Below, piece by piece: positions 1 through 7,748 of a DNA stretch of 19,811 nt (its first letter is position 1; each line of letters begins with the position of its first letter). This DNA is from JAAYAY01 sp964429355. Its GTDB lineage: Bacteria > Planctomycetota > Planctomycetia > Pirellulales > Thermoguttaceae. The DNA lies in NCBI GenBank assembly GCA_964429355.1, contig CAYSCH010000152.1, positions 1-19,811 on the forward strand, given 5' to 3'. The position numbers and the translations under genes are program-made. The notes under the pieces were generated by a model that saw nothing but the letters and a program-made list of their open reading frames with translations, had not been told where the DNA came from and made no database searches.

Positions 1-605
1 CCTGACGCGATATACGAGATGAACTGACCCCTCGTCATCCGGTAGTAAGCCATGAAATCGGCAACTCGCAACGTATCAACATCGAACGGATGGCCGGGTT
101 TGACAATGTGCATGAAGTGCGGCTGTTTGCCCTGTATCTCGGTCACAATCTCCGTGTAGAGACACAGCTGGATTACGGCACTGGCTCGGGCGGTTTGTGA
201 AAGCTTGGTATCGAACACCTCATAGGACCAAGAGCCAAGCTTGCTGACCTCATCGACTCTGACCAGGAAATCCGCACGTCCCTGCCACGGCAGCGAAACG
301 AGCGCAGCTTGCGCTATCACGTCAACGCCTTGTTGCATTGCTGCGAGTGTGCCGGCAACGCTGCTATGTCCGGCGAACTCTTTGATCTCGACAATGCTAC
401 GGCCTTCCGCCCGCAGATGATCGAGATATGCCTGTTCGTGGGCCTTGCCGAGTTCGATAAGCAGTTCGAGGGTTGGATCATGACGGTATTCAAGCTTCGT
501 TCGACCTTCCGCGACTTGGCGATCGAGTTCCGTCAAGTACGTGCAACCGAGATGTTTCGCCAGATTAGTGGCTGAGAACAGCAGTTGGTCGTCTTTTCGT
601 TCCAT
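1..605 (-). CDS. TM0106-type RecB-like putative nuclease, 3' end outside the window
   Basis: The reading frame is open from an ATG at 605 to the window edge, giving the first 201 residues. The start region reads MERKDDQLLFSATNLAKHLG, followed by a Cys and a TELDRQVAEG segment, a hallmark of the TM0106 family of RecB-like putative nucleases. Further on, a GRADFLVRVD stretch precedes YEVFDTKLS, which fits the D...DxK core of a PD-(D/E)XK nuclease, and then IQLCLYTEIV and HIVKPG follow as in the family. Family members usually continue far beyond this point, often into a DNA2-like helicase part that would lie left of the window. The role is probably DNA processing or defence, but the family has no firmly established function. 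The identification rests on recall of the family pattern and is strong for the nuclease part. Confidence 0.85.
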   Translation of the reverse strand, partial: MERKDDQLLFSATNLAKHLGCTYLTELDRQVAEGRTKLEYRHDPTLELLIELGKAHEQAYLDHLRAEGRSIVEIKEFAGHSSVAGTLAAMQQGVDVIAQAALVSLPWQGRADFLVRVDEVSKLGSWSYEVFDTKLSQTARASAVIQLCLYTEIVTEIQGKQPHFMHIVKPGHPFDVDTLRVADFMAYYRMTRGQFISYIAS

Positions 606-821
606 TTGATACTTCCCAGAATATTTTGCGGATTAGAGACCGGGCCCGTGATCCAGTCCGGCAGCGTCTCGGCGAGCCGTATGATCTCAGAACCACGCCA
701 CGGAGGCCAACAGCAAAACACCCGATGCCCCCCACCGGATGTCTTGTTTCGGTATGGTCGGTTTTATACCATATTCTCCCGTGTGAGCCACTGCTTGACA
801 AACCGTTGCTGTTCGGCGGTT

Positions 822-1760
822 TCAGGAGACATCCGATGGCGTCGATCTCGATCCTGTTGTCGAAGGTTCATGAGGACCTTGAGAACGTTGGCCGGCTCTG
901 CCAGCCTGTGACGCAAGAGCCAGCAGCCGATCACTGTGCCAGTTCGGCCAGACGGCACCGGTAGTGTCGGCGTCGTCGCCCAGGTTGACGGCCCGGAGCA
1001 CTGCTTCACGAAAATCCTTGGCATCGTGGAACGCCCAGAGGGCTGCCTCCAGGCTCTTTACCACGTATCCGGAGCCGGTGATCTCGGGCGGCTGTTTCTG
1101 TCGATAGCTTCCCTCCGCGACTTCCAGGATCTCCGGGTGGAGGGGGGCGATTGTCTGGAGGTGTCGGAGCGGCGTCCAATCGCGGGCCAGAACTTCGTGG
1201 CGGTCGATGCCGTGGATCAGGCCGGCCAGAACGAGGCCGAAATAGGCGCAGGCCGACAGGCACTGGGGGCTGGCGTGGGTTGGGAGACTGGAATCGATGC
1301 AGTATTTGATGAGTGTGTCCAGTTGGTCCGGGAACAGGCCGACGAAATGGATCGGCACGGGGGCGAGCCGCATGATCGAGCCGTTGCCGCTGGCTCGTCC
1401 GGAGGGGTCGCCGGACGTGCTGGCGTCGCAAGTCCGTTCAAACCGGCTCAGGGCTTGCTGCGTCGTTATGCCGATGTCGAAACAGGTGCCGTTGACCGAG
1501 TATTTCCCGTGTCGCCACCAATCGACGTAGCGGCGAGCCTGGTCGTTGAGATCCCAGCCGACGGTGCCGATGCTGTCGGCAAGCGCTAGAGCCATGCTCG
1601 AATCATCCGTCCATTCCCCCAGTCCGAGACCATGGGGACCGCCGGCGCGGTAGCCGGTGACGGGTTTGAAGGAGCCGGGCGACTTGAACTCGACGGCTGC
1701 GCCAAGGGCATCGCCGACGGCCAAGCCGATGAGGGTTCCGCGTCGTTGATCACTCCGCAT
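822..1760 (-). CDS. ADP-ribosylglycohydrolase family protein (DraG/ARH-like)
   Basis: This is a 312-residue protein if it starts at the ATG at 1760, which has a GGGAGGA ribosome site just upstream. A longer frame begins at 1799 but lacks such a site. The family motifs are clear: GLAVGDALGAAVEF at about residues 12-25, the metal-binding WTDDSSMA at about 50-57, NGSIMRLAP in the middle, and GDDADTTGAV at about 261-270. Enzymes of this family remove ADP-ribose from proteins or nucleic acids using two Mg ions held by the TDD and DDAD acidic residues. After GAV the sequence stops resembling the family, which normally continues with a CGQLAGA-like helix. The last roughly 40 residues are probably read in the wrong frame, so the C-terminus is likely altered by an indel near 940-950. 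The start overlaps the stop of the small gene upstream, suggesting co-translation. Confidence 0.88.
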   Translation of the reverse strand: MRSDQRRGTLIGLAVGDALGAAVEFKSPGSFKPVTGYRAGGPHGLGLGEWTDDSSMALALADSIGTVGWDLNDQARRYVDWWRHGKYSVNGTCFDIGITTQQALSRFERTCDASTSGDPSGRASGNGSIMRLAPVPIHFVGLFPDQLDTLIKYCIDSSLPTHASPQCLSACAYFGLVLAGLIHGIDRHEVLARDWTPLRHLQTIAPLHPEILEVAEGSYRQKQPPEITGSGYVVKSLEAALWAFHDAKDFREAVLRAVNLGDDADTTGAVWPNWHSDRLLALASQAGRAGQRSQGPHEPSTTGSRSTPSDVS

Positions 1761-2087
1761 CGATTCCTCCCTGTGAGAGTGCTTGCTCCGCTTGTTCAAG
1801 GGTCGACTCTTGCCACCGGTCGCCCAGCAGCTTGCGCAGCATCTCTATCGCCTGCATGCGGGTCTGGCCGGTGTTCTCGAAGTGCCGCTGCCAGAAGACG
1901 TCCCACCACTGCGGCGGCTCAACGTGATCGCCTGCCCCACGGCCGACGAGTCATACCGGGCCGAGTCTTCCCAGGTGACGTCCAGAACCTGCAAGCCGTG
2001 CTTGGCGGCCAATCGCTGGACTGCCTTGTCCTGGACCATCGCGGTGGTCTTCGCGATAACGTCCGAATAATTGTCATTGCTCTTCAT
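1750..2087 (-). CDS. Small protein of unknown function, interrupted by one frame shift
   Basis: The frame opens at the ATG at 2087, about 10 bases after a perfect AGGAGG. It runs MKSNDNYSDVIAKTTAMV to YDSSAVG and then becomes unlikely sequence. One frame over, protein-like sequence continues without pause (EPPQWWDVFWQRHFENTG, then MLRKLLGDRW) to a TGA at 1750-1752. The switch lies near 1935-1945, next to a run of G; restoring one G gives a continuous product of about 112 residues. The restored stop overlaps the start of the ADP-ribosylglycohydrolase gene, as in a coupled gene pair. I do not recognise a named family. The break may be a true mutation or a homopolymer sequencing error. Confidence 0.65.
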
Positions 2088-2338
2088 GGCATTTCTGCCT
2101 CCTGATGCTCAAGGTTGGCCATTCCCGCTGTATCTCAAGGGGATTCTCAGACACTTCTGGTCACGCTCCTGTTCACAGCCTGGATGCCCGATCAGGAACC
2201 CACAAGACTCAGGCACACGCTGCTCAGCCACGATGTTGGTACAATCGTGAGGCATACCTCTCGAGGCTCCACAACTGCCAAGGTCACACAACTCCTCCAG
2301 GTCGCTCTCCGTCCCCGCGGCGCAGCCGCCTCGTCCAA
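2088..2338. other. Intergenic stretch with no supported gene
   Basis: These bases separate the small gene at 2087 from the DrmC-like remnant. A 77-codon open frame on the minus strand (2109-2342) has no recognisable motif and an unlikely composition. The only functional signal I see is the AGGAGG ribosome site at the low-coordinate end, which serves the gene starting at 2087. Confidence 0.4.
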
Positions 2339-2695
2339 TCACACCCTCACCAACACGCCCTCCGCAATCAGGGCGTCAAACTGCCTTTCCACCTGCTCCG
2401 GTAACGGGCCGCCACGGATCAAGACGCCGAGTTCCATGTTGATCGTGAAAGCGTACACGGTCAGGTTGGCGCTGGAAAGGAACAGGTATCGGCGGTCGGC
2501 GACGGCGCATTTGACGGGGAGGATGCCGTGTTTGCCGCCGGGGCTCTGCTGTCGTTTCTCCTGGGGCCAGTAGTAGACGCTGGCGCAGGCTGCGACCTGA
2601 TCGCCGAGGGCGAGGATGGTGTTGTATTCGTTCTCGCCTTCCAGCCGGTCGGGCGTCTCGACGATCACGTTGATATTGACTCCTCGCATAAGACT
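2339..2695 (-). pseudogene. 5'-truncated DISARM DrmC-like phospholipase-D protein
   Basis: The homologous part begins at about RGVNINVIVETPDRLEGE and runs to the stop at 2339. It carries SVYYWPQEKR, ILPVKCAVADRRYLFLSSAN, LTVYAFTINMELG and a GGPLPEQVERQFDALIAEG tail, the pattern of DrmC, the PLD-family protein of DISARM antiphage systems. Two defects are visible. The N-terminal half is missing, because upstream of about 2695 no frame continues the domain. The HxK of the PLD catalytic motif reads PVK, so the nucleophilic histidine is proline. The open frame reaches an ATG at 2755, but those first residues do not look like the family. No drmA, drmB or methyltransferase genes are nearby, so this is a remnant and probably inactive. 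Confidence 0.75.
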
Positions 2696-2843
2696 TGTCG
2701 AACCGATTTGACGGCCACATGCTCCGAGAATGGCACGTACCGGTCGGGCGGCCACCTATTGATCGGTCCGGCGTGGTCTAGTACAAAGTACCACGGCAGT
2801 GAGAAGATGCATCACTCCGGTACCTTGGTTGCAGGAGTCTGAA

Positions 2844-3125
2844 ATGGGCTGGTCCTACCGGAAATCTGTCAACGTCGGTCCTTTTCGGATCAATGTCAGT
2901 AAATCAGGAATAGGTTACTCTGTGGGCGGGCGAGGGTTTCGCTGTGGTGTCAGCTCTCGCGGGCGTCGCTACACTTCTGTCGGAATTCCGGGAACTGGCC
3001 TCCGCTATTACAGCAGCCGCGGCACAAAGGGTTCTACGGGCTGCCTGCTTGTAGTCCTCGCGATCGTCAGTTCCTTTGTTAGCTCCACAGCGTGCTTGGC
3101 TGCTTCACTTGTTTGGCCTTCATAA
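2844..3125 (+). CDS. DUF4236 domain protein with C-terminal hydrophobic segment
   Basis: The chosen start is the ATG at 2844, which has AGGAG six bases upstream and opens exactly with the DUF4236 signature MGWSYRKSVNVGPFRINVSK. GIGYSVGGRGFR and SVGIPGTGLRYY follow, completing the roughly 55-residue domain. The protein is 93 residues; residues about 68-90 are hydrophobic and could be one membrane span. DUF4236 is a glycine- and aromatic-rich beta-type domain of unknown function, common at the N-terminus of small membrane-associated proteins. It lies directly upstream of the next small gene on the same strand, 13 bases apart, and converges on the large minus operon. Confidence 0.82.
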   Translation: MGWSYRKSVNVGPFRINVSKSGIGYSVGGRGFRCGVSSRGRRYTSVGIPGTGLRYYSSRGTKGSTGCLLVVLAIVSSFVSSTACLAASLVWPS

Positions 3126-3138
3126 TCCAAGGTGTGTG

Positions 3139-3444
3139 ATGAAAGTGAACTTCATTCGGACGCTCCGTACACAGTCTTCCGAGCGGTTCCTCATTCAACT
3201 TACCCACGGTGAGGACTCCGCGGCTATCGACTTACACTATCTCAAAGGCGGGAGCGTGGCTGGAACCCTTTTTCTCTTCGAGGGAGGCGGCATAACGGAG
3301 AATATGGCCCCCGATCTTCTTCGACATATCGACACGGTTTTGCTCCCGGATGTCAGCTTCGAGGAACACAATCTGTCGTTCACCGTCGTCCNNNNNNNNN
3401 NNNNNNNGAATTTCGTCCCCGCAGCCGACGAGACCCCGAAATAA
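3139..3444 (+). CDS. Small protein of unknown function, crossing an N run
   Basis: From the ATG at 3139 the frame gives about 101 residues, starting MKVNFIRTLRTQSSERFLIQ. It continues with acidic and hydrophobic alternation (IDLHYLKGG, GTLFLFEGGG, ITENMAPDLLRHID, VLLPDV) typical of a compact alpha/beta protein. A 16-base N run at 3392-3407 covers about six residues near the C-terminus; the frame is open on both sides. I do not recognise a named family. It sits behind the DUF4236 gene, possibly as a two-gene unit, and ends about 40 bases before the convergent Hsp70-like stop codon. Confidence 0.6.
   Translation: MKVNFIRTLRTQSSERFLIQLTHGEDSAAIDLHYLKGGSVAGTLFLFEGGGITENMAPDLLRHIDTVLLPDVSFEEHNLSFTVVXXXXXXNFVPAADETPK
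3392..3407. other. Run of 16 N bases (assembly gap or masked bases)
   Basis: Sixteen undetermined bases interrupt the small gene at 3139-3444. The flanking frames agree across the gap as written, so the length may be close to real, but the residues there are unknown. Confidence 0.95.
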
Positions 3445-3449
3445 TCAGC

Positions 3450-3477
3450 GAGCGGTCGCGTGTGATTCGCGTCGCTC
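3450..3477. terminator. Possible bidirectional terminator hairpin between convergent genes
   Basis: GAGCG at 3450-3454 and CGCG at 3457-3460 can pair with CGCG at 3468-3471 and CGCTC at 3473-3477, giving a GC-rich stem with one small internal bulge and a 7-base loop. It sits between the stop codons of two convergent genes. There is no clear T tract on either side, so intrinsic termination is only a suggestion. Confidence 0.4.
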
Positions 3478-3483
3478 AGCGAC

Positions 3484-6090
3484 CTACACGCCAAGCAGGA
3501 TCGTGCCGTGGCCCTTTCGGTCGATGTAGTCAATCATTATCTTTAGGGCCTGCGTAAGATCGACTGCCCCCTGAACCAAACTCAGTCGCCCTTTCCGGTG
3601 CGCGTCGATTGCACGCCGGAAAGCGCTCTTTGTCTCTTGGGCGAGATCGCTCGAAGGCTCAAGGTATCCATCCTCATAGCATCGGCGTCGCAAGAGGTAG
3701 ACGATTACAAGGCACGAGTGGCGGAACTTATATTGGCCGTTGCCTTTGATCCGCTCGTTCTCGAATACTTCGAGAACCCGCCTGGTGATGGACTCCGCCG
3801 TCAATGAACCAATATCCCTGGTCGCATCAATGCGGTATCGAAGAATCTCGCACATCGCCTTCAGCCAGATGTTGACGTTGGTCAGGCCGATATCAATTCG
3901 CTGGCTCATGTTCCGCGCGAAAGCAGCAATATGGATTGGATCGCGCAAACACCATCCGCAGCCAGTAAGGACGTGCTGGCCGATGTCCGGGTAGTTGAAA
4001 AGGCAGTTCTGGCGATCGTTGAGGGCTGTAACTAGGTACTTATGAAACCAGCGATCGTCCGTGGAGGTATATCCCAGAGCCCTCACAAGCAACTCCTCGG
4101 CACGCTTTGAAACTCCCTTCTTCAGACGAGCGATCGCTGTACTCACGAACTCCTTGACCACTGCATCGTTTGTTCCGTCCGAACCGATCGCGGTCGCATC
4201 GAAAGGGTAGTACGCGGGGTCTTTCTGTTTCAGCGCGTTGATGACATCCGATAGACGCGACAAACCGGCTTGGCCCAATCCGTGAGAATCGACGTGGCGT
4301 AAGAAGCGCGATAGCACTTCCTTGGCGCTGGTCATGCGCGCCGGGCTGGAAGATCGCGGCGAAAGATCGGGGAAGATCCGGGGCAGGAATTTCAGGTATT
4401 CGTCAGGCGTCTTTGCTTTCCCCTGCTCGTCCTTAAACACCGTCATTCTCCGCCAGTTCACTGAAACGCGCTTGGTTCCGAAAAGCCCGGCGGTCTCCGG
4501 TAGTACTTCAACTCGCGCGTTCCCCTGAGCGGGCTCCATCGCCACCGCGAGACGCACACGTTCCTTTTGGTCCACACTGCCTGGCAGCGCGGCCGTCACT
4601 TCGCGGACATTCTTGTATTCTTCGTGATGAACCGCCAGCGTCAATTCTGTGCTGTTGGGTGGGATTTCCAGGTTCTTCACCTCGTCTTTGCGCTTCCACA
4701 GTTTGCCACCTTCGACGAAGCGGTGCTCTTCGTCCAAGAGGTCAATCCACGTCGGTTCGCCGTTCTGTTTCACCACAAGTTGCAGCCGGGGCAGCGTGTC
4801 GAGGTAAGTAGGTAGCCCAGCTTGTAGGCGTGCGGCGTAAAGGGCGGCGCCTTGCGACGCGATCCCGTGCGGCAAATCGCTTCCCTCCAACAGGACAGGA
4901 ACATGGCCGACACCCAATTTCCGAAGCAGCGACGTGCCGAGACGGACGTCCCCGCCGGAAGGCAGGGACGTAAGGGGACCGGTTGCGATTGCACCGAGGC
5001 AGTGCTTTCCTGAAAGCTGTCCCGAGTGATGCCGGCACCACTCTTGGTAGTCCCTCATTGAGAACTGTGGTAGGTGATCGCCGCCGATCAGCAGCGCAGC
5101 AACTGCGGCGGCTTGCGTCCCTACGCCTTCAAGGCTTTTGCGCCAGAAGGCGTCCACCTGCACGGGCGACAAGTCTAGGCGGCCGTTCAATCCTGCGAGA
5201 TTCCTTTTGTCGGCAGCAGGTGTACCGAGATAGCCGATAACATCACCCAGCCACGGCGAGCACCACAACAACCTCCATAGCGCCGCTTGGTCTTCCTGGC
5301 GGCCGATCGTGCCCAAGCACGCAATCGAGAAAGCCAGGAGTGCCGGAAAACCAAAGCCTGCGATGGAATCATGCTGATAGTCTGGGCGGTGCCTTGCAGG
5401 CAGCAGAAAGACCCCGTTGTGTGTGCGAACGGGAATGATGTCCAAGACGGTAAGTTCAAAGGAGTCGAAGCCGAGATAGACCACAAGGAGTGAGCCGAGC
5501 GGCTCACTGTCCGTCATTGGCACGGCCATTAAGGCTTCATACTCGCGCTCGCACCAACACAAGGCAGCCGCCACCGGACGCCAAAGAAGCTTGACATTCA
5601 ATCCCTCCGCCCTTGCGGCGTCAATCAAGTCCTGCTGTTCCGTCTCTTGCAGCGTGTTTGGAACGATCACGCCGATGGGCGAGCTACTGCCAATCCCCGG
5701 CTGGCAGCCCTGGAGACCTCGCAACACGGCCGCCAAGCATTCGGCGGCTTCCACCACCTGTCTTTCCGATTTCCATTCCCATCGGCCACGGCTTCTCAAC
5801 ATCTGCCAGGCATACGCCATAGGGACGCGGCCGGCACCGCATTTAGAATCAACCGCAGCTTCAGCCGGCCAGGTGTCGCCGCATCCTCTTGGGTGCGGTG
5901 GCCAAGCAAAGTCGCTGCGAATCGGCTCCCCCGACAACCTCGGCAGGATTGCAGAGGGAGGAATCGCGATCCTGCCCGCGAGGCCATCTTGGGGCACGAC
6001 GTCGAGCCCTTTGCGCCGGGTGACGTAGGCTTTCTCCGCTGCCAAATCCAGCGCAAGCACAGGTGCGTTCTCGGCGTGTTCAGTCCTCAT
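3484..6090 (-). CDS. Divergent Hsp70-like (DnaK-fold ATPase) protein with long helical C-terminal part
   Basis: The 868-residue product has an N-terminal actin/Hsp70-type nucleotide-binding fold. VLALDLAAEKAYV (about 11-23) matches the position of the DnaK phosphate-1 loop. IGVIVPNTLQETEQQ with EGLNVKLLWRPVAAALCW (about 139-180) matches the DnaK VPAYF...EPTAAALAYG region. VVYLGFDSFELTVLDI (about 203-218) sits where DnaK has DLGGGTFD. LLEGSDLPHGIASQGAALYA (about 400-420) matches the GGSSR...GAA adenosine region. The glycines of both phosphate loops are largely replaced, so ATP hydrolysis may be weak or absent. Residues about 560-868 are helical, without the standard DnaK lid or EEVD tail. The start overlaps the DUF2357 stop by ATGA, making it the last gene of the operon. 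It may act as a regulator or substrate sensor of the McrB-like complex. Confidence 0.75.
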   Translation of the reverse strand: MRTEHAENAPVLALDLAAEKAYVTRRKGLDVVPQDGLAGRIAIPPSAILPRLSGEPIRSDFAWPPHPRGCGDTWPAEAAVDSKCGAGRVPMAYAWQMLRSRGRWEWKSERQVVEAAECLAAVLRGLQGCQPGIGSSSPIGVIVPNTLQETEQQDLIDAARAEGLNVKLLWRPVAAALCWCEREYEALMAVPMTDSEPLGSLLVVYLGFDSFELTVLDIIPVRTHNGVFLLPARHRPDYQHDSIAGFGFPALLAFSIACLGTIGRQEDQAALWRLLWCSPWLGDVIGYLGTPAADKRNLAGLNGRLDLSPVQVDAFWRKSLEGVGTQAAAVAALLIGGDHLPQFSMRDYQEWCRHHSGQLSGKHCLGAIATGPLTSLPSGGDVRLGTSLLRKLGVGHVPVLLEGSDLPHGIASQGAALYAARLQAGLPTYLDTLPRLQLVVKQNGEPTWIDLLDEEHRFVEGGKLWKRKDEVKNLEIPPNSTELTLAVHHEEYKNVREVTAALPGSVDQKERVRLAVAMEPAQGNARVEVLPETAGLFGTKRVSVNWRRMTVFKDEQGKAKTPDEYLKFLPRIFPDLSPRSSSPARMTSAKEVLSRFLRHVDSHGLGQAGLSRLSDVINALKQKDPAYYPFDATAIGSDGTNDAVVKEFVSTAIARLKKGVSKRAEELLVRALGYTSTDDRWFHKYLVTALNDRQNCLFNYPDIGQHVLTGCGWCLRDPIHIAAFARNMSQRIDIGLTNVNIWLKAMCEILRYRIDATRDIGSLTAESITRRVLEVFENERIKGNGQYKFRHSCLVIVYLLRRRCYEDGYLEPSSDLAQETKSAFRRAIDAHRKGRLSLVQGAVDLTQALKIMIDYIDRKGHGTILLGV

Positions 6091-7743
6091 GGAAAATGCA
6101 ACCCGTGATCAACGGCCTCTGCTAGCGCGCGAAGATGGTATTGAAGAGGGAGACTCAGCCGCATCGCCTGACAGTCGCCCAGTTGGGCCAGCTTTGCTTC
6201 CGTTCCATCACTGTGCCACGGTTCGAGTAGTAAACAGCGAACCTCGTCACTGCCTGTTCGATGTCGGTTGACAGCCTCAGACAGCCATTTCGTGTGTAAT
6301 TCCAGGCTTTCGTCTCCCGAGGAACACTCGAGAACGCTCCATACAGCCAGTGTTCGGCGGCGACTCGTCCGGTTTGTGCATCTCTCCGCCACGAGCAAAA
6401 CGTCTGGACAGAGCCCTCTCAGCCATTTCGGAACGCCTACGCCTAGCTGTTGGCATCTTCCGTCAACGAAGTAGACCGTAGTGTCCGGCGACGTGGCGGC
6501 AGCCCAAGCACCGATCTGGGTGCCGTGGTCGATGAATCTGCCGGATACCTGTTCGTCCGGAACATCGCACCGAGTTCGTGCGCAGCGCCGCAAGCAAAGC
6601 CAGCCAGCACTGCTCCGCCCAAATCCGATGCCGCCACCGCCACGCGCTATCATGCTGCTTTTGCTGCCGCACCAGCATAGCGTAGGCATTCCATAACACG
6701 TTGTACCGGTGCTCATGCTGGAGGACGTAGTTCGGGCTCGCTACCCCGACCAACGCGCCGGCTTGGACGACGGGGCTTGCATTCCAGAGGTTACGCACTA
6801 GCATCAGCAGATGACGCACAAGCCGCACACGATTGTGGTCGAAGAATTCATGGTGGTCTGCTAGATAACGCTGGCATTCATTCCGCAGCCTCAGTAGCAG
6901 GTCACGTACAACACGATTCTCAGGAGTGTCTGCATCCTCAAGTCGCACTACACCAAGGAGTTCCTGTTTCGGCCCCGCCTTTTCCAGCAGCGTAATACCG
7001 GGTTGCCTGGCGATCCACCGCAGACAGGCAGGGTCAAGTTCCTGAATCTTGTCCGCCCGCTGCATTTCGCGAACACGCCGAAGCACTCGGCGCGGCCGGC
7101 GACACACATCGCTAAGGGTCTCCGGCAGATCGCGCGCCAACTTCACGATCAAGGCCATCCGCGGCTCACTCTTGTCACGGACACCTCGCCGCCATTCTGC
7201 GACCGCGCGACGGGCCGACCGGACAGCTACGCCACCAACCTGTCCCTCCCAATAGTCAGTGGAGATTCTTGCTGAGTCGTAAAGGCGATTTACGAATTCG
7301 AGGTGAAGGCCTATGAGCCGATCGACGGTTCTCGCCGCTCTTTCATACTCAGTCACCGGCTCTGATTGGGTGCGCAGAGACTCTTCCTCAGAGCCATCCG
7401 TTACCAATGTTCGCGCACTGTTGCCTTTCGGCAGGCTCGAAAGGGTCACCGATGCGATGTGGTTGTCCGCGCGCGATTTCCCGATCCCGCTCACTCGTGC
7501 TGTTTCCGGTTCACCATTGTCGCGAGTCTCTCCGCCGGGAAGTTCAAGCACTTTCCACTCGTTACCGGCGGCGTCGAACCAGGTGGAAAGCTGTGGCAAA
7601 GACTCGTCGCAGACATCGCACGTGACCTCCTCACAATCAGCCGGCGCAATTATGCACATGCGTCCATATATGCAACCGGCCGCAGAAGTGTCGCCTGGTC
7701 GGGCCCACGGAAATGGGACGACTTGTAACCTTGAACCGCTCAC
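6087..7743 (-). CDS. DUF2357 (McrC-like) protein, one frame shift near 6560-6590
   Basis: The first frame runs from about 7743 (GTG with GGAGAGG 10 bases upstream; TTG at 7752 or ATG at 7659 are alternatives) to 6463. It contains the DUF2357 core: ACLRWIARQPGITLLEKAG, then LGVVRLEDADTPENRVVRD, then helices ending in HRYNVLWNAYAMLVRQ. After about LAALRTNSV the sense sequence moves to another frame, which continues CDVPDEQVSGRFIDHGTQIG and ends at a TGA overlapping the Hsp70-like start. One extra base, or two missing, explains the break; the joined product is about 552 residues. DUF2357 proteins are partners of McrB-like ATPases and often carry a PD-(D/E)XK nuclease domain. Here the C-terminal LCPDVLLVAE...VWSVLECSSG resembles that core, but the ExK lysine is not present. 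A CDVC pair lies near the N-terminus. Confidence 0.7.
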
Positions 7744-7748
7744 CGCAT

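Noticed and set aside
936..1589. 217-codon plus-strand open frame
   Set aside because: It lies antisense to the ADP-ribosylglycohydrolase, has no motif and is explained by GC-rich codon bias of the real gene.
2105..2404. 99-codon plus-strand frame in the gap before the DrmC remnant
   Set aside because: No motif, irregular composition and partial overlap with the DrmC-like coding sequence.
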